A stretch of DNA of 64,000 nucleotides from an uncultured Candidatus Saccharibacteria bacterium (GTDB lineage: Bacteria; Patescibacteriota; Saccharimonadia; Saccharimonadales; Saccharimonadaceae), in NCBI GenBank assembly GCA_947166295.1, contig CAMVDR010000001.1, positions 61,771-125,770 of the forward strand, read 5' to 3'. The position numbers were made by a program, and so were the translations under genes. Of this stretch, positions 17,343 through 24,654 are shown piece after piece. Each line of letters opens with the position of its first letter. Position 1 is the stretch's first letter. Under the pieces are notes generated by a model. The model searched no databases, was not told the origin of the DNA, and worked only from the letters and a program-made list of their open reading frames with translations.

Positions 17343-17510
17343 ACTAGAAAGATTTAACAGACGAAATTATAGAGGTAAAACACGATTTTTTAATGTGTTT
17401 TTGTCGCAAAAATGGTGTAAAAATAGCCCTCTTTTTTGCGAGGGATTTAACAGACGTTTATAGGTTAGCAAATAGTTGAAAATTATTTCATAAACCGTTT
17501 GGTGGGGGCG
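17343..17510 (+). repeat. att-like direct repeat, left copy
   Basis: Shares with 18365-18530 the order TTAACAG, AAATT.ATA, GGTAAAAC, CAAAAATG.TGTAAAA, AGGG..TTAACAG, ending in TTTGGTGGGGG, the 3' end of the tRNA-Ile gene. A frame from 17326 to 17463 (45 codons) with promoter-like TATAAT and AAAGGA runs into the repeat and looks like a gene truncated by it. Confidence 0.5.
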
Positions 17511-17691
17511 AATTGTTCAGACGTTAACAATCTATAGAGATGAAATAAAAAACAAACTAGTCAATTTATAAACTAATATTTAGAATACGTCAAATATCAT
17601 TAATTGAGGTGGCTATTAGGTTTTGTCGATTCTATTTCGACAAAAATTGCTGTATTTTACCCCATGTTATAATTCTTTTATTGTTATAGTA
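17511..17691 (+). other. Intergenic region with one hairpin
   Basis: AT-rich. Contains TTTTGTCGA-ttctat-TTCGACAAAA at about 17616-17640 without a T tract. No gene supported. Confidence 0.4.
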
Positions 17692-17720
17692 TTGACAAAA
17701 ATAAGCATATATGCTATAAT
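17692..17720 (+). promoter_or_regulatory. Promoter of the 17908 gene
   Basis: TTGACA (17692-17697), 17 nt, TATAAT (17715-17720) with TGC before the -10. The leader is about 180 nt and contains CAACTAGGTA (17742-17751), also found in the leader at 37031-37040. Confidence 0.8.
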
Positions 17721-17907
17721 GCAAGTATAGTTAGTAAAGACCAACTAGGTACATTATAAAGCTGGAAGAAAGAAATTGTATTCCTCGGTGTTCGTGAGCA
17801 GCATTCTGGTAATAAAACTTATTGCAAGAATGTTGCTCAGAGAGCACATGCTGACGTAGGGGGAATCCCTTTAAATTAATAAAAGCGTCGGTAAAAAGGA
17901 GAAGCAC

Positions 17908-18270
17908 ATGATTGAAATGAAGAGAATAGACAGCTTTGAAGGATTCGATCCAAAAGAGTTCTGCGTTAAGCCGAGCTATTGGTCTTATGACTTTGAGCAT
18001 GGCGCAAATGAGGTCATGGAGGAAGCTAAGAAGTTAGCTGAATCCGTCGACGGCATCTGCATCGCCATCGTGCATAGCACTACAGGAGATTATGTCCTGG
18101 GTGAATCCTGCACGAAGGGCTGCTCGAGCAAGTTCATCTTATTCAACGCGGCAGAATGCCCCAGAGCTCAGGCTGAAGTTCGCGCCATTACCTTTAACAC
18201 TGGCAGAGGAGCTTTGACCAGGTACTGGTACGACAGATTTGTCAGATATCAGCCTGGTAGTCAGGCCTAA
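17908..18270 (+). CDS. Accessory soluble protein, unknown function
   Basis: 120 residues, with several cysteines (KEFCVK, GICIAIV, ESCTKGCSS, AAECPR). It has an AAAAAGGAG site, a strong promoter and a long leader. Its base composition is richer in G+C than its surroundings. It lies between the two att-like repeats next to tRNA-Ile, so it is probably cargo of a small integrated element. Not recognised. Confidence 0.65.
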   Translation: MIEMKRIDSFEGFDPKEFCVKPSYWSYDFEHGANEVMEEAKKLAESVDGICIAIVHSTTGDYVLGESCTKGCSSKFILFNAAECPRAQAEVRAITFNTGRGALTRYWYDRFVRYQPGSQA

Positions 18271-18324
18271 TTCTTCCAGCAACACACTTCTGTTCCCCGA
18301 CTTCCACACAGCCAGCGTGGGTAG

Positions 18325-18347
18325 AGCCGGGGGCTTTTCTTTTTTTA
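18325..18347 (+). terminator. Probable terminator of the 17908 gene
   Basis: Short AGCC-ggg-GGCT stem followed by TTTCTTTTTTT. The stem is short, but the T tract is long. Confidence 0.5.
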
Positions 18348-18364
18348 AAAACAGGACCAGATTG

Positions 18365-18530
18365 TTTAGGGTATTAACAGGCAAATTTATATGGGTAAAA
18401 CGGCACTTTTTACCCCATTTTTCGTGCAAAAATGATGTAAAATAGCACCTTAGAACCTGCAGGGTACTTAACAGAAATTTACCACTAAAAAATCGGCGAA
18501 AATGCCGAGTTATATAAAATTTGGTGGGGG
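18365..18530 (+). repeat. att-like direct repeat, right copy, ending in the tRNA-Ile 3' end
   Basis: About 166 bp, diverged from the copy at 17343-17510 but collinear with it; both end in TTTGGTGGGGG, which here is the complement of the tRNA-Ile acceptor and CCA end. This is the pattern left by integration at a tRNA 3' end. Confidence 0.5.
18487..18508 (-). terminator. Terminator of tRNA-Ile
   Basis: On the minus strand TCGGC-attttc-GCCGA followed by TTTTTT, 14 nt after the tRNA 3' end. Confidence 0.8.
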
Positions 18531-18598
18531 TACTAGGACTCGAACCTAGGACACTGCGTGTATAAGACGCATGCTCTAACCAACTGAGCTATACCCCC
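18522..18598 (-). tRNA. tRNA-Ile (anticodon UAU), CCA encoded
   Basis: Folds as a normal cloverleaf: acceptor GGGGGTA/TACCCCC, D stem GCTC/GAGC, anticodon stem TGCGT/ACGCA with loop CTTATAC (anticodon TAT), T stem CTAGG/CCTAG, discriminator A and encoded CCA. It reads AUA directly, whereas most bacteria use a CAU tRNA modified by TilS. Its 3' end is the apparent integration site of the element to its left. Confidence 0.92.
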
Positions 18599-18636
18599 GC
18601 TACTCTATTTTATCACAAAATGCTATAATGATAAGC

Positions 18637-19062
18637 ATGAGCGTGAAGGATAATTTGCGACGGACGAAGTTCAGGTTGAAGCGAGATTTTTTTACATTGG
18701 AGAATATTGTACTTTTATTGGCAATAGTGCTATGTTTGGTATGGACTTATCAATCTATAGTGGCGATGTCTAGAAACTGGAAATTATCCGAGACTCTAAT
18801 TACGGAAAAGAAAGAACTCGAATTATTGAATGTGGAAGTAGAAGCGGCAGAGCTAGAAAATGAATATTATAAGACTAATGAATATCAGGAGTTGATGGCA
18901 CGAAAGATTTTGGATAAGAAATTGAGTGGCGAAAACATGGTAATACTGCCAGATAATTCGGAAGAGGCAAAAAATAAACATAAAGTAGCAAAAGTAGAAA
19001 AGCAAGAAAAGAGTTATTCGAATTTTGAAAAATGGATGATGTATTTATTTCCAAACTATTAA
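18637..19062 (+). CDS. DivIC/FtsB-like septum formation initiator protein
   Basis: 141 residues: a basic N-terminus, one membrane helix (ENIVLLLAIVLCLVWTY), a coiled coil, then the typical ARKILDKKLSGENMVILPD end of DivIC/FtsB proteins. These act in the divisome with FtsL and FtsQ. The start at 18637 lies 7 nt after TATAAT; an ATG at 18628 overlaps the -10 box and cannot be the start of this transcript. Confidence 0.75.
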   Translation: MSVKDNLRRTKFRLKRDFFTLENIVLLLAIVLCLVWTYQSIVAMSRNWKLSETLITEKKELELLNVEVEAAELENEYYKTNEYQELMARKILDKKLSGENMVILPDNSEEAKNKHKVAKVEKQEKSYSNFEKWMMYLFPNY

Positions 19063-19101
19063 AATTGACATAGATAAATATGCTTGTGGTATAATGGTAG
19101 T

Positions 19102-19860
19102 ATGAAGAGAATTCGGCGTGGGTTTACGTTGGTGGAGGTATCGCTATTTTTGGCGATTACGGCGGCGATTTTTGTGAGTATCGCGGTGGGTACGCAGAAT
19201 TCTATTTTTCAGCAACGGTATAATGATGCGGTGCAGAATTTTGCGGAGTTTCTTAGGAGTGTGTATTCTCAGGTGATGAATGTGCAGAGTGAAGGTGATG
19301 GCAGGAGTGGATACGCAATTTATGGAAAATTGGTGAATTTTGAAAATGATAATGGGAATAATAAAATTACTACATATAATGTAGTTGGGAAAGTCGCTGA
19401 GGACGATTTAGGTAATGGTAACGTGTTGGATCGTTTGAAACGTCTAGAAGCCGATGTAGTGCTAGAAAAAGACGGTAAATATGAGCCGGTGGGGTTCGTG
19501 GAGAATTATCGTCCGAGATGGGCGTCGCAGATTCAAACGACGGGAGGTTGGAATGATGATAAATATAATGTGTATACTGGTGCACTTTTAATAGTACGGC
19601 ACCCTAGTTCGGGAACTGTGTATACGTTTAGCTCCAAAGAGTCAATTGATGTGAAAAAATATTTACAAGATTTAAAAGGTAATCCATCTACTAATAGCCC
19701 GTTGACTGAGCTTGAGTTTATCGTAGGCGATGTGGACTTTTGCGTGAATCCGAATGGGGCAGAGCGGAGCACTTTGCGGCGCGATGTAAGGATTGTGGCA
19801 AATGCAAGAAATGCGACAGGAGTTGAAATTATTTCAGATGATAATAATAGGTGTGAGTAG
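19102..19860 (+). CDS. Type IV pilin-like protein with prepilin signal
   Basis: 252 residues with a prepilin leader MKRIRRG and FTLVEVSLFLAITAAIF hydrophobic helix, with Glu at position 5 of the mature protein as in type IV pilins and pseudopilins. The rest is a secreted globular domain. TATAAT lies 6 nt before the ATG with TTGACA upstream (19-nt spacer). First gene of a three-gene pilin set. Confidence 0.85.
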   Translation: MKRIRRGFTLVEVSLFLAITAAIFVSIAVGTQNSIFQQRYNDAVQNFAEFLRSVYSQVMNVQSEGDGRSGYAIYGKLVNFENDNGNNKITTYNVVGKVAEDDLGNGNVLDRLKRLEADVVLEKDGKYEPVGFVENYRPRWASQIQTTGGWNDDKYNVYTGALLIVRHPSSGTVYTFSSKESIDVKKYLQDLKGNPSTNSPLTELEFIVGDVDFCVNPNGAERSTLRRDVRIVANARNATGVEIISDDNNRCE

Positions 19861-19870
19861 GATACGGGAA

Positions 19871-20698
19871 ATGGGTAGTAAAAAAGGATTTACATTGGTG
19901 GAACTGTCATTATCTATCGCTTTTATCGCCATACTTTCTATCACGATAGCTTTAATCATAAATGATGCGATTTCTACATATCGGCGCGGATTAACTTTGA
20001 ATCAAATTAATACCGCAGGGATGGATTTGATAGACGATATACGTACGGCGGTTCAGAATTCGCCAGCGAGCCCGCCAAGTAGCAACTGTAAAAGTGGCAA
20101 AGATGATTTTCAGAAGAATTGTGAAGAAAATAGTGGGATGAGATTGATGAATATTACTAAAACGGGAAAAGTGAATGAAATAGAGAATACGCCGCTGTAT
20201 GGGGCGTTCTGTACTGGAGCATATTCCTATATTTGGAATTCTGGGTATTTGTTTTTAGAAGGGGGCGGTGATAAAGCGACTTATGCTGTGTATGAGGGTG
20301 ATGAGAAGAAGGAGGAGTGGAGTGATTTTCGTTTATTAAAGGTGGAAGATCGGCAACGTGATGTTTGTAAATCTATTTTGCCGGAGGAATATGGTGGCGA
20401 AGTCATTGTGAGTGAATTCAAAGGTAAAGACAAAAATCCAGTAGTACTACTTGCAAATGATGGGTCTAACCCTTTGGCGCTATATAGTTTTACCTCAGCG
20501 TTGCCGGCAGTAAATGGGTTGGAAAATGCGGCATTTTATTCAATGTCCTTTATTTTGGGTACAGTGCAGGGTGGCATTAATGTGATGTCTATGGGGAATT
20601 TTTGTGAAGCGCCAGAAAGTTCTAGCCCTGCAGAAAACTTTGATTATTGTGCGATAAATAAATTTAACTTTGCCGCTCAGGCAAATGGGAGGAAATGA
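19871..20698 (+). CDS. Type IV pilin-like protein with prepilin signal (second)
   Basis: 275 residues beginning MGSKKG then FTLVELSLSIAFIAILS, a class III prepilin signal and helix. The globular part has several cysteines (SNCKSG, KNCEEN, GAFCTGA, DVCKS, NFCEAP, DYCA). It starts 10 nt after the previous stop with AGGA upstream and overlaps the next gene by four bases. The length of 275 exceeds a typical major pilin, suggesting a minor pilin. Confidence 0.85.
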   Translation: MGSKKGFTLVELSLSIAFIAILSITIALIINDAISTYRRGLTLNQINTAGMDLIDDIRTAVQNSPASPPSSNCKSGKDDFQKNCEENSGMRLMNITKTGKVNEIENTPLYGAFCTGAYSYIWNSGYLFLEGGGDKATYAVYEGDEKKEEWSDFRLLKVEDRQRDVCKSILPEEYGGEVIVSEFKGKDKNPVVLLANDGSNPLALYSFTSALPAVNGLENAAFYSMSFILGTVQGGINVMSMGNFCEAPESSSPAENFDYCAINKFNFAAQANGRK

Positions 20699-22038
20699 TG
20701 ACAAAAATTAGAAAAAAGTTTAAAGAGGGTGCGGCGTCGTTTTATATTGTAGCGATTTCTACATTGATTTTGGTGATTGTGGCAGCAAGTTTTGCAGCGG
20801 TGATTATTTCTGAGGTCACACGAACATCTAATGATGATTTGGCGCAATCTGCGTATGATGCGGCACTTGCTGGAGTGGAAGATGCCAAATTGGCATTTTA
20901 TAGCTATCAAAGTTGCCTGGAGAATGATAGCCCGATAGATGCAAGCGGGCTAAGTTGTGATGAAATAAAAACGTGGGTTGAGAGCGGGAGCAGAGATGGT
21001 CAGGATCCGTGCGACATGGTGTCTGTAATCTTGGGCAGGAAAAAAGAAAATGATAATGGTGAGGTATTGGTGCAAGAATCTAATGTGAATAATGACATGC
21101 AGCAAGCATATACTTGTGTGAAATTGTCTGATGCGGCTGATTATAAAACTACGCTAACCGCGGAAAATCCGACAAAAATTATGCGAGCACATTTCGAAGA
21201 TGGAGACGCAGCAAAAAGTGTTCAGTCTGTTGTAGTTAGTTGGCAGAGAGATACAAATGTGAGCCAAACCAAGTATTCTGATCTAGGAGAAGATGGAATA
21301 TTTGGCGCTGAGACACCTCTGCCGCCGGTGATATCACTAGGTTTGGTACAGACGGCGGGTACTTTTACCCTGGATAGTTTTGATATGGCTCAAGGCGATA
21401 GCACTAACCGTGGCACGATTTATTTGGTGCCTGCGGACAATCCTGGATTATCTGAGGTGGTAGATGGAAAATATAAGGTGGTGGACGGGAAATATAAGGT
21501 TGCCTGGAATGGAGAGACTAATTACGTGGCTAGCAATAGATATGAGGGGTTCTTGAAATCTAATGATAAAACTGCAGAAAATTTACCGTATGTGGTGCGT
21601 TGCGCCGATGGCGGTGAATATGCTTGCTCGGCGACAATAGCATTGCCAGAGCCGGTTGGTGGAGATCGCAATAATGATACATTTATGTTTGTGCTATCTA
21701 TGCCATATGCGGATGCAAGTACTGATGTGAGATTGCAGTTTTGTAGTAAGACCGATGGTTGTTATGAGGTCGGTAAAGAAGAGGTGGATGGGAAAGAAGA
21801 AAGTGTGACTACCGAAGTACCACTAGATAAAGTACAAATTGTGATTGACTCTACTGGGCGGGCAAATGATTTGTATCGCAGAGTAGAGACGAGATTAGAG
21901 CCAGCGGATAAGGCTTACCCGTTTCCGCTGTATGCAATTGAGGTGTTAGGCGATAGTGGATCGTTGATTGATAAGAATATTTCACCAACGTGTGAGTGGA
22001 ACTTTAATGCTACTGGACCTAATTGTGAAAATATATAA
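20695..22038 (+). CDS. Pilus-associated protein (PilX-like N-terminus)
   Basis: 447 residues. The N-terminus (KEGAASFYIVAISTLILVIVA) resembles PilX/minor-pilin proteins that lack a canonical cleavage site. Start is one of two consecutive ATGs at 20695 and 20698; GGAGG spacing favours the second. A seven-residue tandem duplication (VVDGKYK twice, near 21460-21500) is present. It closes the pilin operon. Confidence 0.65.
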   Translation: MMTKIRKKFKEGAASFYIVAISTLILVIVAASFAAVIISEVTRTSNDDLAQSAYDAALAGVEDAKLAFYSYQSCLENDSPIDASGLSCDEIKTWVESGSRDGQDPCDMVSVILGRKKENDNGEVLVQESNVNNDMQQAYTCVKLSDAADYKTTLTAENPTKIMRAHFEDGDAAKSVQSVVVSWQRDTNVSQTKYSDLGEDGIFGAETPLPPVISLGLVQTAGTFTLDSFDMAQGDSTNRGTIYLVPADNPGLSEVVDGKYKVVDGKYKVAWNGETNYVASNRYEGFLKSNDKTAENLPYVVRCADGGEYACSATIALPEPVGGDRNNDTFMFVLSMPYADASTDVRLQFCSKTDGCYEVGKEEVDGKEESVTTEVPLDKVQIVIDSTGRANDLYRRVETRLEPADKAYPFPLYAIEVLGDSGSLIDKNISPTCEWNFNATGPNCENI

Positions 22039-22050
22039 TAAAAAGTAAAC

Positions 22051-22079
22051 TTGACAATTTTCTTAAAGTGCGCTATACT
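22051..22079 (+). promoter_or_regulatory. Promoter of tRNA-fMet
   Basis: TTGACA (22051-22056), 17 nt, TATACT (22074-22079). Confidence 0.85.
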
Positions 22080-22080
22080 T

Positions 22081-22109
22081 ATACAGTGTCCGGATAACGG
22101 GCACTGTAT
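22081..22109 (+). other. Hairpin in the 5' leader of pre-tRNA-fMet
   Basis: ATACAGTG ... CACTGTAT with an inner CCG-gataa-CGG, filling most of the 38 nt between the -10 box and the tRNA. It would fold at the very 5' end of the precursor. Confidence 0.6.
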
Positions 22110-22117
22110 GTTAACGT

Positions 22118-22194
22118 CGTGGGGTAGAGCAGCCTGGTAGCTCGTTTGGCTCATAACCAAAAGGTCGCTGGTTCAAATCCAGCCCCCACAACCA
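22118..22194 (+). tRNA. Initiator tRNA-fMet (anticodon CAU), CCA encoded
   Basis: Acceptor CGTGGGG/CCCCACA with the C1-A72 mismatch typical of initiators, D stem GAGC/GCTC with A11-U24, anticodon loop CTCATAA, T stem GCTGG/CCAGC, discriminator A, encoded CCA. The anticodon stem TTTGG/CCAAA has only two of the usual three G-C pairs next to the loop (U29-A41 replaces the third). Confidence 0.95.
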
Positions 22195-22213
22195 AAATTC
22201 TAAGCTTAAAATT

Positions 22214-22279
22214 AATAATCAGTTTTAAGTTCAGCTTGGATTACCCCCCTAATTCAAGCTGAATCTAGAGCTGATTATT
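22214..22279. terminator. Large bidirectional terminator between tRNA-fMet and the oxidoreductase gene
   Basis: Nested stems AATAATCAG/CTGATTATT (22214-22222, 22271-22279) and TTCAGCTTG/CAAGCTGAA (22230-22238, 22255-22263), followed by T6 on the plus strand. It overlaps the stop codon of the convergent gene. Confidence 0.8.
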
Positions 22280-23648
22280 TTTTCTTGATTAATTTTTTGG
22301 CGGCTAGTTTGATGGCATAACTATAATCATTGGTGATGTGTGGAGTGCTGGCGAGTTCTATGGCGCTAAGATGATGACGTACGGCTACGGCGATCTCACC
22401 AGACATAGATTTGGCGTTTGGGGCAAATAATGTGCCACCGATGATGTGATTGCTGCCATCTACTATTAATTTAACAAAGCCGTAATAATTGTTGTAGATT
22501 TTGCAGGCTGGTAAATCTTTGAGATGGACGATGGATTTTTTGTATTTGCGCTTGCCGCGTTTGAGTTCTGATTCGGTGAGACCAAGAGCGACGATGGCGG
22601 GAGAAATATCGGTGACGCGGGCAAAACCATTGTAATTTGGCGTACTTTTTGTCTTGTTAATGATATTAGTAGCAAGAAGCTTACCTTCGTATTCGGCGCG
22701 TTCAGTGGAAGATGAATTATTGATACAGTCGCCTATGGCATGGATATTTTTTGCGGAAGTTTGGAAGGTCTTGTCTACTTTGATAGTGCCGGTTTTGGTG
22801 AGTTTAACTCCGGCGTTTTCTAGGCCATAATCGGTGGTGGGAGCGCTGCCGGTGGCTAATACAATGCAATCTACGCGAACCATTTTTTCAATATGATTGT
22901 TTTGGAAAATGACGCGTTTGGAAGCTTCGTCTTGTTCTAGGGCGACAACTTTGCAATCTGGTAAAACAGTAATGCCGAGATTATCCGTGAAGTAGCTGGT
23001 GATGGCTTGGCTGGTTTCGGGATCTTCGGTAGGGAGGATGCGAGAGGCGGACTCCATTAAGAAGACTTTGGCGCCAAGCTTGGCGTAATATTCGGCGATT
23101 TCGCAACCCGTGGAACCTCCGCCGACAATAATGGCGGCCTTAGGGAGGCGACGAATTTTGATGGCGGTTTCTGGCGTGAGGTAATTGACGGCTTCGGTGC
23201 CGACAATAGAAGAAGTGCCTAGATGTGAGCCCGTAGCTAGGATGAAATGATCAGAAGTGAACTTTTGGTCGCCAATGGCGATTGTGTGATTATCTAAGAA
23301 ATTGGCATAGCCTTGGAGACAAACGATGTTGGATTTTTTGAAGATGTTTTGATTGTTGCCGCCACCGGATTCGATAATTGCTTTGAGCTGGTGCGCAACG
23401 ATGGAAGGGAAATTAAAAGAAAAATCTTGATGGCTAAATTCTGGAAAATGTAAAATTCTGTGATAAGTTTGTGCAAAATCTAAAGCCACGCCATACGGAA
23501 TATCGCGCGTGTTGATATTGGCGCCGCCAAAGTAACGACCTTCGACTAAGGCGATACGTTTTTTAGCCTTGGCAAGCGTGAGCGCGGCGGCAGAGCCAGC
23601 CGGGCCGCTGCCGATAATAGTATAATCAAAGTCGTATTTCCTACCCAT
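22275..23648 (-). CDS. FAD/NAD(P)-dependent oxidoreductase, lipoamide-dehydrogenase-like, without redox cysteines
   Basis: 457 residues, family length. It has the FAD-binding GSGPAGSAAALTLAKAKKR, the NAD-binding IIVGGGSTGCEIAEYYAKLG, the second FAD motif HAIGDCINN and a C-terminal dimer domain. Where lipoamide dehydrogenases and mercuric reductases have GGxCxNxGCxPSK it reads GGANINTRDIPYG, so both active-site cysteines are absent. It may act as an NAD(P)H oxidase or quinone or flavin reductase rather than a disulfide reductase. It directly abuts the upstream gene. Confidence 0.85.
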   Translation of the reverse strand: MGRKYDFDYTIIGSGPAGSAAALTLAKAKKRIALVEGRYFGGANINTRDIPYGVALDFAQTYHRILHFPEFSHQDFSFNFPSIVAHQLKAIIESGGGNNQNIFKKSNIVCLQGYANFLDNHTIAIGDQKFTSDHFILATGSHLGTSSIVGTEAVNYLTPETAIKIRRLPKAAIIVGGGSTGCEIAEYYAKLGAKVFLMESASRILPTEDPETSQAITSYFTDNLGITVLPDCKVVALEQDEASKRVIFQNNHIEKMVRVDCIVLATGSAPTTDYGLENAGVKLTKTGTIKVDKTFQTSAKNIHAIGDCINNSSSTERAEYEGKLLATNIINKTKSTPNYNGFARVTDISPAIVALGLTESELKRGKRKYKKSIVHLKDLPACKIYNNYYGFVKLIVDGSNHIIGGTLFAPNAKSMSGEIAVAVRHHLSAIELASTPHITNDYSYAIKLAAKKLIKKK

Positions 23649-23891
23649 TTATATTATTTTATCACGATTTTCATAAACATAAGCGAAATCGGCGCTATAT
23701 TTTTTGAGTTCTTTAACTAAAGCTCTTTTTAGATCTTTTTCTGTGATAAGTTTGCGAGAAGCGAGAGATTTTTTGGCGGCGGCGAGGGATTTTTGAATAA
23801 AAATGTCAGCTGCACCGGCTGGAATACCAATAGCTTTGGCGTCGATTTTGAGAGTTTTAATTAGAGATTTTTCGGTGGTTTCGTCTATCAT
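23649..23891 (-). CDS. Small helical protein, ATP-cone-like pattern
   Basis: 80 residues, helical and lysine-rich (FIQKSLAAAKKSLASRKLIT, then ADFAYVYENRDKII). The pattern loosely recalls ATP-cone modules, without proof. It overlaps its upstream neighbour as ATGA, and its stop touches the next start, so the three genes 24595-22275 form one operon. Confidence 0.6.
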   Translation of the reverse strand: MIDETTEKSLIKTLKIDAKAIGIPAGAADIFIQKSLAAAKKSLASRKLITEKDLKRALVKELKKYSADFAYVYENRDKII

Positions 23892-24595
23892 GCGAGAATC
23901 CTAAAATAAATAAATAAAATGCTGATGGCTACATAGCTAAAACAAAGAATAATGCGAGTGAAGGCTTTGTCTTTGACACGGGATTTTTGGATATCGGCTA
24001 GATTGTAACCGAGTTGGAATTTCCAGCGTGTGATGAAAAGCGGGATGGTGGGGATAACTATATATAATATGGTGAGAAGATGGCTAGGGAAGAATTCCAC
24101 AGACATTTCCATGATTTCTACTGAAGTGATAATATAAAGTGGTAAAGTGAAGGGCAGTTCGCAAACGCTAGAAAGTGCACCTAAAGTAAAAGCGTCGGAG
24201 CGAGTTTTGACAGAACGGGCGGCGTGGTCTAGGTTTTGCGCACATTTTCGGGGGATAAACAATCTGGTGCCTTGGCCAGCGCGATAATAACAAAAGAAGC
24301 CCATGAATGCTAAAGCTAGGAGGATGCCAGCTATAACCCAGGCAAAGAAACTGGTTTCGGGACGAAAACGATAAAAGAAAAATAAGTTAGCAAAAAGATA
24401 AGAACAAAAGAATAAACATGCAGCGGCCGTTTCGGCGCCAAGAATAAAGAATAATGTCATGTCGGAAGCACGAGATTTGGAATATTTACCGGAAGCATAA
24501 TGGTAAAAAAGTGAAAAAACACCTGGCTGTAATTGTAGACAAGCCATGATAAGCATAGCCAGTATGACTATTCCTAAAGAGACGAAAAAGCTCAT
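23888..24595 (-). CDS. Polytopic membrane protein, possibly CcdA/DsbD-like
   Basis: 235 residues, about six membrane helices. The stretch TLGALSSVCELPFTLPLYII resembles the first Cys-Pro helix of CcdA/DsbD-type thiol transporters, and another Cys sits in a helix, but the match is loose. It is the first gene of the operon with the FAD oxidoreductase, which would fit electron transfer across the membrane. A minus-strand TATAAT-like box lies close to the start. Confidence 0.5.
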   Translation of the reverse strand: MSFFVSLGIVILAMLIMACLQLQPGVFSLFYHYASGKYSKSRASDMTLFFILGAETAAACLFFCSYLFANLFFFYRFRPETSFFAWVIAGILLALAFMGFFCYYRAGQGTRLFIPRKCAQNLDHAARSVKTRSDAFTLGALSSVCELPFTLPLYIITSVEIMEMSVEFFPSHLLTILYIVIPTIPLFITRWKFQLGYNLADIQKSRVKDKAFTRIILCFSYVAISILFIYFRILA

Positions 24596-24654
24596 GTTTA
24601 AATTATAACACGCGGGGGGTTGATTTTCTAGTGCGAGCGTGCTAGAGAGTAGGC

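Noticed and set aside
17326-17463. 45-codon frame with TATAAT and AAAGGA upstream as a real gene
   Set aside because: Most of it lies in the att-like repeat and the same region of the right copy is not open; more likely a truncated gene start.
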